DNA from: Asanoa ishikariensis
Lineage (GTDB): Bacteria > Actinomycetota > Actinomycetes > Mycobacteriales > Micromonosporaceae
Direction of reading: 5' to 3'
Assembly: GCF_900107455.1 (NCBI RefSeq)
Contig: NZ_FNQB01000002.1
Coordinates: forward strand, 1,612,001 to 1,676,000
Length of the DNA: 64,000 nt
Shown piece after piece: positions 59,343 through 64,000 of this stretch. Both the position numbers and the translations under genes were made by a program. Under the pieces are notes generated by a model, which ran no database searches, was not told where the DNA came from, and saw nothing but the letters and a program-made list of their open reading frames with translations. Numbering within the stretch: position 1 is the stretch's first letter; each line of letters opens with the position of its first letter.

Positions 59343-60185
59343 GTGATCCTCCTCGTTCCCGGCGACCCGCTGCGACCGCGTCGCCCCGACGAGCATTTCG
59401 CGCCAGAGGCGGCGGCCGCGCGGGTCGCCGGCCTGGACGTCGCGGTGGTCGACCACGACGCGTTGACGCGCGGCGGTGCCGGGCGGGCCGTCGGTGCGGT
59501 GCCGGCCGGCAGCGGCGTGGCGGTCTACCGGGGGTGGATGCTGCGCGGGCCGGAGTACGCGGCGTTCGCCGAGTCGCTCGCCGTGCGCGGCGTGCGTCTG
59601 CGGACCACGGCCGAGGAATACCGGAAGGCGCACGAACTGCCCGGCTGGTACGCGGCGCTGGCGACCGTCACACCGTTGTCGGAATGGACCGAAGGCTGGC
59701 GCCGGGCCGATTTCGAGCGGGCGCGCATCGGGCTGGGTTCGGGGCCGGCGGTGCTGCGCGACTACAGCAAATCCATGAAGGCCTACTGGCACGAGGCGAC
59801 GTTCATCCCGGACCTCGACGACGCCGAGGCCGGGTGGCGGGTGGCACAGCGGTTCCTCGAACTGCGCGAGGACGAGGCCGTCGGCGGGTTCGTGCTGCGA
59901 CGCTACGAGCGCTTCGGGTCGGCGGAGGTGCGCACCTGGTGGATCGACGGCGAATGCGTCCTTGTCGGCGCGCACCCGGACACCCCGCACGAGATCCCGG
60001 GGACGGAGGTCGATCTGGTGGCGGTGGCACCCTTGGTGGCCGGGCTGGGACTGCCGTTCGTGACGGTGGACCTCGCGCTGCGCGCGGACGGCGTGTGGCG
60101 GGTCGTCGAACTGGGCGACGGCCAGGTCAGCGACCGCCCCGCCAGCATGCGACCCGAGGACCTGATCGCGCGCATCGCGGACTGA
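59343..60185 (+). CDS. ATP-grasp domain protein (DUF4343-like)
   Basis: A 280-residue protein with an ATP-grasp type C-terminal half: L-R-D-Y-S-K-S-M-K near residue 140 (ATP-binding Lys), G-G-F-V-L-R-R-Y-E, V-R-T-W-W-I-D-G-E and the metal-binding V-D-L-A-L-R-A-D-G-V-W-R-V-V-E-L-G-D-G. The family ligates a carboxylate to an amine or thiol using ATP; the substrate is unknown. The start is GTG 59343, with GGAGCG just before it, 9 bp after the SDR stop, so the two are likely an operon. Confidence 0.82.
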   Translation: MILLVPGDPLRPRRPDEHFAPEAAAARVAGLDVAVVDHDALTRGGAGRAVGAVPAGSGVAVYRGWMLRGPEYAAFAESLAVRGVRLRTTAEEYRKAHELPGWYAALATVTPLSEWTEGWRRADFERARIGLGSGPAVLRDYSKSMKAYWHEATFIPDLDDAEAGWRVAQRFLELREDEAVGGFVLRRYERFGSAEVRTWWIDGECVLVGAHPDTPHEIPGTEVDLVAVAPLVAGLGLPFVTVDLALRADGVWRVVELGDGQVSDRPASMRPEDLIARIAD

Positions 60186-60194
60186 GGCACTCGA

Positions 60195-61307
60195 TTACGT
60201 TCCGATCGTCCGGACCTCGGCGGACGGGATGCCCTTGGTCCACCAGTGGCGGTAGCGGCCGTAGACGGTCGGGTCGCGGTCCGCGAGGAAGGCCGACAAC
60301 GCACGTGCCTCCGTGGCCAGGCCGGTCCACGTGGCCTCGTCGAGCGGGTGGAAGGCGGTCGCCTCGATGCCCGTGCCGTCCTCCGCCGGGCGCCACACGC
60401 CCGCCACGTAGCCGTCGACCAGCAGCGTCGGCAGCACGTCGCCGTTGCGGCGCACGACGAGGGCGCGGTAGTCGGCCGGGATCAGGCGAGTTCGGTCGGC
60501 GTACGCCAACAAGACGTTGTCCCACATCGGCAGCAACCGCGGCGGTGCCGGGGTGTCCTCGGGTGGCAGCGTCGCGCCGGCCAGGTCAAGCAGACCGTCC
60601 GCGGCCGTCAGCTCGTCGCCCAGGGCCGCGACAGCCGCCTTGACCCGGGCGCTGTTGAGCCGCGTGAACGTCATGATGTCCGATGTGGATGCTGGCCCGA
60701 AGGCGGCCAGATAGCGGCGCACGAGCACGCGCACCGAGTCGTCGTGCGAGGCGCGGCCCGGCGCCGTCACGAACGAGGCCGGGTGCCGGAACGACCACGG
60801 GCCACCCGTCGGCCGGTAGTGCAAGGGCGCGAACGTGCGCAGCGCCCACCACATCCGGCTCGGGTCGTCGACCCGGCCCTCCAGCATCGCCTGGATCTCC
60901 GTGCCGGACCGAGGCTCTTTCGCGAACTCGGCCAGGTGGTCGAGCGCCGCCAGTGCCTGCGCGTCGGTCAGGTCGCTCTCCAGCCAGCGGTAGTCGGCCA
61001 GCCGCGACGCCCGCAGCAACGGCGTCATCGCCGCGTGCAGGCCGGCCCAGTCACCTCCGTGCACGGCGTGCAACGTGACCCGCATCAGGCTGGAGCGGAC
61101 CACCGTGCCGTCGGCGAACGCCCGATCGACGTCCGCGGCGTCGAGGCCCGCCACCCGGTTCCACAGCGCCAGGTAGGGCGACGCCGGCTCCTGCGCCTGC
61201 AACGCCAGCAGCGCGGCCACGGCGTCCGCCACCGGCAGCGACGAGCGGCGCAGCAGCGACTGCCGGTCGAGGCTCGCCCGGTTGAGTCGGCGGGCGGTGA
61301 AGGTCAT
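60195..61307 (-). CDS. AlkZ-like winged-helix DNA glycosylase (HTH_42 family)
   Basis: A 370-residue protein of the HTH_42 (AlkZ/YcaQ) superfamily, built of tandem winged helices and a C-terminal beta-barrel. The catalytic Q-x-Q motif is present as Q37-A-Q39 in L-L-A-L-Q-A-Q-E-P, the same positions as in the azinomycin-resistance enzyme AlkZ as I recall it. Further family marks are R-S-S-L-M-R-V-T-L-H, M-W-D-N-V-L-L-A-Y-A-D-R and V-L-P-T-L-L-V-D-G. Such enzymes excise bulky alkylated bases or unhook cross-links. It is coupled by a 4-bp overlap to the methyltransferase gene upstream and is last of a three-gene operon. Confidence 0.85.
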   Translation of the reverse strand: MTFTARRLNRASLDRQSLLRRSSLPVADAVAALLALQAQEPASPYLALWNRVAGLDAADVDRAFADGTVVRSSLMRVTLHAVHGGDWAGLHAAMTPLLRASRLADYRWLESDLTDAQALAALDHLAEFAKEPRSGTEIQAMLEGRVDDPSRMWWALRTFAPLHYRPTGGPWSFRHPASFVTAPGRASHDDSVRVLVRRYLAAFGPASTSDIMTFTRLNSARVKAAVAALGDELTAADGLLDLAGATLPPEDTPAPPRLLPMWDNVLLAYADRTRLIPADYRALVVRRNGDVLPTLLVDGYVAGVWRPAEDGTGIEATAFHPLDEATWTGLATEARALSAFLADRDPTVYGRYRHWWTKGIPSAEVRTIGT

Positions 61308-61948
61308 GAGCAGCGGCGGGCCAGGTAGACCACGTCGGGCTCGCCGCGGTCGACCTCGGTGAGCAGGGTCTCGACCGGGCCGATGGTCGCCGTCAGACGG
61401 GTCAGGTAGGCGGCGGATGCGCTCGCGCTCCAGACCGCCAGCACACCGCCGGGACTGAGATGGGCGCGCAGCAGCGCCGTGCCGGCGTCGCCGTAGAGAG
61501 CGGCGTTGTCGCCGAAGACCGTCCAGTCCGGACCGTTGTCGACGTCGAGGCAGATGACGTCGAAGAGCTCGTCTGTGGTGGCCAGCCAACGGCCCAGGTC
61601 GGCGGTGACCACCCGGACCCGCGGATCGTCCAACGCTCCCGCGCTGAAGCTCGCCAGGTGGGTGGCGTGCCAGGCGACGACGTCCGGCTCGATCTCGATG
61701 ACCACGATCTCCGCCGCTGTCTTGGACCGAACCGCCTCGGCCAGGGAGAAGCCCACCCCGAGGCCACCGATCAGCAGGCGGGCGCCGGGTGCGGCGGCGG
61801 ACAGCGCGGCCCGGACCAGCGTGCGTTCCGACGTGCCGGAGCGGGTGTCCATCAGGAACACGCCGTTGCTGATCAGCTCGAAGTGCGCGCCGTCGCGGCG
61901 CAGGACGAGCTCACCCCGGTCGGTGACGACGCGCTCGACGGTCTCCAT
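61304..61948 (-). CDS. Spermidine-synthase-like methyltransferase-fold protein
   Basis: A 214-residue Rossmann-fold protein. It opens R-G-E-L-V-L-R-R-D-G-A-H-F-E-L, then has L-L-I-G-G-L-G-V-G-F-S-L (about 59-70, the nucleotide-binding loop), V-V-I-E-I-E-P-D-V-V and D-V-I-C-L-D-V-D-N-G-P. This matches the spermidine synthase/class I methyltransferase group that lacks a clear polyamine site. It overlaps the dioxygenase stop by one base and the glycosylase start by 4 bp, so the three genes form one tightly coupled operon. Substrate unknown. Confidence 0.83.
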   Translation of the reverse strand: METVERVVTDRGELVLRRDGAHFELISNGVFLMDTRSGTSERTLVRAALSAAAPGARLLIGGLGVGFSLAEAVRSKTAAEIVVIEIEPDVVAWHATHLASFSAGALDDPRVRVVTADLGRWLATTDELFDVICLDVDNGPDWTVFGDNAALYGDAGTALLRAHLSPGGVLAVWSASASAAYLTRLTATIGPVETLLTEVDRGEPDVVYLARRCS

Positions 61949-62778
61949 CAGGCGGCCCGCAGGACGAAGTCGTGCTCGACCAGCGTGCTGCCGTCGGGCT
62001 GCGGCACGAACTCCTTCACCAGACTCGCGCGTACGCCGAAGACCGCATCGCTGTCCAGATTGGAGTCCTCGGCGTCGAACAGGTGGGTGGTCACCGGGTC
62101 GTGGCCGTCGGCCGAGACGATGACGTGGATGTGCGCGGCTCGCCACGGGTGCCGCCCGCTGGCCCGCAGCAGGACGCCGACGGGGCCGTCGTCCGGCACG
62201 GTGTAGCTGACCGGGCGGCTGGTGCGGAAGACGAACTGCCCGCCGTCGTCCGCGCGGAAGCGGCCACGCATGTTGCCCCGGGGCTGCGCCGGGTCCTGCA
62301 CGTCGTACATCCCGTTGGAGGCGCACTGCCAGACGTCGAGCACCGCGCCGGACAGCGCGCTTCCGCCGAACGTGCGGACCCGGCCGCGTACGAGCGTCGG
62401 CACCCCGCCCGGGTCGGCGACCGCGATCGAGTCGCCGGCGGCCCGCCACGGTGCTCCGGGCACGTAGAACGGGCCGAGCACGGTCGCCTCGGTGGCCGCG
62501 TCGGCGGGATGCGCGATGGTCTCGATCAGCGACGAGAGCCCGAGGGTGTCGGAGAGCAGGATGAACTCCTGCCGCTGGTCGTCGCTCATGTGCCCGACGG
62601 CGGTCAGGAACCTGATGCCGGCCGCCCATTCGGCGGGCGTCAGACCGACCTCGCGCGCGAAGCCGTGCAGGTGCCGCACCGCGGCGTCGAGCACCTCGCG
62701 CAGGCGTGGATCGGGCGTGCCCGCCATCCGCTCGAGCACCTCCCGGGTCAGCGAGGCCGCCGGATCGCTGCGCGTCAT
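61948..62778 (-). CDS. Intradiol ring-cleavage dioxygenase (hydroxyquinol 1,2-dioxygenase-like)
   Basis: A 276-residue non-haem Fe(III) dioxygenase. An N-terminal helical dimerisation domain (to about 95) precedes the beta-sandwich catalytic domain. The four iron ligands are Tyr158 (N-G-M-Y-D-V-Q), Tyr192 (V-S-Y-T-V-P), His216 and His218 (R-A-A-H-I-H-V). The E-A-T-V-L-G-P-F-Y-V segment is typical of hydroxyquinol or chlorocatechol dioxygenases. It would open a catechol or hydroxyquinol ring to a muconate-type acid. No other aromatic catabolism gene lies in the window. It heads the operon with the methyltransferase-like and AlkZ-like genes. Confidence 0.88.
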   Translation of the reverse strand: MTRSDPAASLTREVLERMAGTPDPRLREVLDAAVRHLHGFAREVGLTPAEWAAGIRFLTAVGHMSDDQRQEFILLSDTLGLSSLIETIAHPADAATEATVLGPFYVPGAPWRAAGDSIAVADPGGVPTLVRGRVRTFGGSALSGAVLDVWQCASNGMYDVQDPAQPRGNMRGRFRADDGGQFVFRTSRPVSYTVPDDGPVGVLLRASGRHPWRAAHIHVIVSADGHDPVTTHLFDAEDSNLDSDAVFGVRASLVKEFVPQPDGSTLVEHDFVLRAA

Positions 62779-62815
62779 GCCCAGAGACTACGGACCACGA
62801 TGGACCCGGACGAGG

Positions 62816-63865
62816 TCATTTCGCCGGCGCCACCGCGCTGTCGCGGACGATGAGCTCGGTGGCCAGCTCGACCCGCGGGCTCTCGATCTGCTCGCCGCGG
62901 GCGAGCCGCAGCACCGTGCGAGCGGCCAGCAGACCCATCTCGGCCAGCGGTTGGCGGACCGTGGTCAGCGGTGGCGAGCACCACCGCACCTCGGGCAGGT
63001 CGTCGAAGCCGACCACGCTGATGTCGTCGGGCACCCGCAGGTGCCGCTGCCGCACCGCCTCGTAGACGCCGAGCGCCATCTGGTCGCTGGAGGCGAAGAT
63101 GGCGGTCGGCGGGTCGGCCAGCGCGAGCAGCTCGGTGCCGCCCGCGAAGCCGGCCTCGTGGTAGAAGTTGCCCGGCCGGATCAGGCCGTCGTCGATCGGG
63201 ATGCCCGCCGACTCTAGCGCCGCCCGGTAGCCGTCGAGCCGGGCGCGGCTGCACATCAACTGCGGCGGTCCGGCGATGAATCCGATCCGCCGGTGACCCA
63301 GACCGATCAGGTACTCCGTGGCGTGCAGGCTGCCGACCCAGTTGGTCGCGCCGATCGTGGGCGCCTCCTGCGACGGCACGCCGGCCGGGTCGACGATCAC
63401 CACCGGGATGTTGAGCCGGCGGAGCTCGCTCTGCAGCGGCGGCTCCAACGTGGAGGTCACGAAGATGACACCCTCGGTCGACCGGGTCCGGATGTTGTCG
63501 AGCCACTGCTTGGCCGACGACGTCCGGCGGTGGATGGCGGACACGACGGTGCCGACGCCGGACGCGTGGGCGACGTCCTCGACGCCACGGATGATCTCGA
63601 CCGCCCACGGGCTGTCGATGTCGTTGAAGACCAGGTCGACCAACCCCGAGTTGGCCCGCATGCTGGGCGGTCGGCGCCGGTAGCCGTGCTGGCTGAGCAG
63701 GTCTTCGACCCGCTTGCGGGTGTTCGGCGAGACGTCGGCGCGGCCGTTGAGGACGCGGGACACCGTCGGCACGGACACGCCGGCCAGGCGCGCGATCGCC
63801 GCGATCGTCACGGTCCTCTTGTCACCTGCGGCAGTGGCACCAGACACGGATCGCCCTTTCGTCAT
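62816..63865 (-). CDS. LacI family transcriptional regulator
   Basis: A 349-residue regulator. A short basic head precedes the LacI HTH (V-T-I-A-A-I-A-R-L-A-G-V-S-V-P-T-V-S-R-V-L-N-G at 19-41) and hinge helix, then a sugar-binding type I periplasmic-binding-protein domain with G-H-R-R-I-G-F-I-A-G and F-A-S-S-D-Q-M-A-L-G and the D-D-I-S-V-V-G-F-D-D-L-P end. It is a typical repressor of a carbohydrate operon. Its likely target lies to the right, beyond the window; a LacI-type half-palindrome sits 41-49 bp upstream of its start. Confidence 0.93.
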   Translation of the reverse strand: MTKGRSVSGATAAGDKRTVTIAAIARLAGVSVPTVSRVLNGRADVSPNTRKRVEDLLSQHGYRRRPPSMRANSGLVDLVFNDIDSPWAVEIIRGVEDVAHASGVGTVVSAIHRRTSSAKQWLDNIRTRSTEGVIFVTSTLEPPLQSELRRLNIPVVIVDPAGVPSQEAPTIGATNWVGSLHATEYLIGLGHRRIGFIAGPPQLMCSRARLDGYRAALESAGIPIDDGLIRPGNFYHEAGFAGGTELLALADPPTAIFASSDQMALGVYEAVRQRHLRVPDDISVVGFDDLPEVRWCSPPLTTVRQPLAEMGLLAARTVLRLARGEQIESPRVELATELIVRDSAVAPAK

Positions 63866-63905
63866 GGGTGGAGCCTACGGACGTCGATCAGTCCGTCAAC
63901 CCGCC

Positions 63906-63914
63906 GAAACTTTC
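63906..63914. promoter_or_regulatory. Candidate LacI-family operator core
   Basis: GAAACTTTC is a 9-bp perfect dyad, preceded by CC and followed by AGG. Actinobacterial LacI repressors of glycosidase operons recognise CGAAA-N-TTTCG-like sites. It could serve the lacI gene, a divergent gene to the right, or both. Confidence 0.45.
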
Positions 63915-64000
63915 AGGTCGATTTCCGGTATGTCGGCGACGTTACGACGACCGCAACTGCCGGTCAAGGAACTGTCGGATCTCGATATAAGCCGTTACCG

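Noticed and set aside
1-64000. tRNA, rRNA, CRISPR or riboswitch elements
   Set aside because: I scanned intergenic gaps by eye and saw none; gaps are short, but a dedicated covariance-model search was not possible.

Overview
The window is about 70% G+C, densely coded, and rich in GTG starts, 4-bp stop/start overlaps and actinobacterial families (LCP protein, MocR regulators, DinB, two-domain sugar ABC transporters, a secreted enzyme series with PKD, ricin and F5/8C modules). This points to a filamentous actinomycete, most likely Micromonosporaceae. That placement is inference from gene content and from a hairpin type I associate with the family. No rRNA, tRNA, CRISPR array, insertion sequence or phage gene was seen. 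About 59 protein genes are supported. The only gene-free stretch over 300 bases (10415-10733) is a fossil of a local tandem duplication.

Layout. 1-8640: a nitroreductase tail, a GH10-like lipoprotein, a GNAT/RidA/ARMT1 run, a transglutaminase plus MerR pair, an LCP cell-wall protein, a methyltransferase and a P450. 8641-12635: a divergent TetR with an unusual C-terminal domain, two paralogous membrane proteins made by tandem duplication, a quinone-oxidoreductase-like enzyme and a SHOCT protein. 12653-19700: RecQ, a MarR/ABC-exporter pair, a DUF2231-Rieske protein, a metallophosphoesterase and a DoxX-like protein. 19721-30950: mostly housekeeping and stress genes, including peptide deformylase divergent from an ArsR regulator that is translationally coupled to an AAC(2')-I aminoglycoside acetyltransferase. 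30950-34256: a TauE/SafE permease, a propionyl-CoA-synthetase-like enzyme and a type II NADH dehydrogenase.

34490-52688 is the most interesting region: a glycan-utilisation locus. A secreted GH95-like (alpha/alpha)6 hydrolase is followed by two alternating pairs of secreted ThuA protein plus PQQ-type sugar dehydrogenase. One ThuA protein is fused to a DUF1080 domain and two F5/8C domains. Then come an L-fuconate dehydratase with a complete catalytic set, a sugar ABC importer (lipoprotein, ATPase, permease) and a FadR-type GntR regulator. Imperfect copies of the dyad ACATCNGATGT sit inside both promoter regions of the locus, which suggests one regulator controls both. I infer that fucose-containing glycans are cut outside the cell, partly through oxidised sugar intermediates, then imported and degraded by the non-phosphorylating fucose route.

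52794-64000: a DUF6220-like protein with a multicopper oxidase, a GNAT protein, a membrane GGDEF-EAL protein, an atypical SDR with an ATP-grasp protein, an operon of intradiol dioxygenase, methyltransferase and AlkZ-like DNA glycosylase, and a LacI regulator at the right end.
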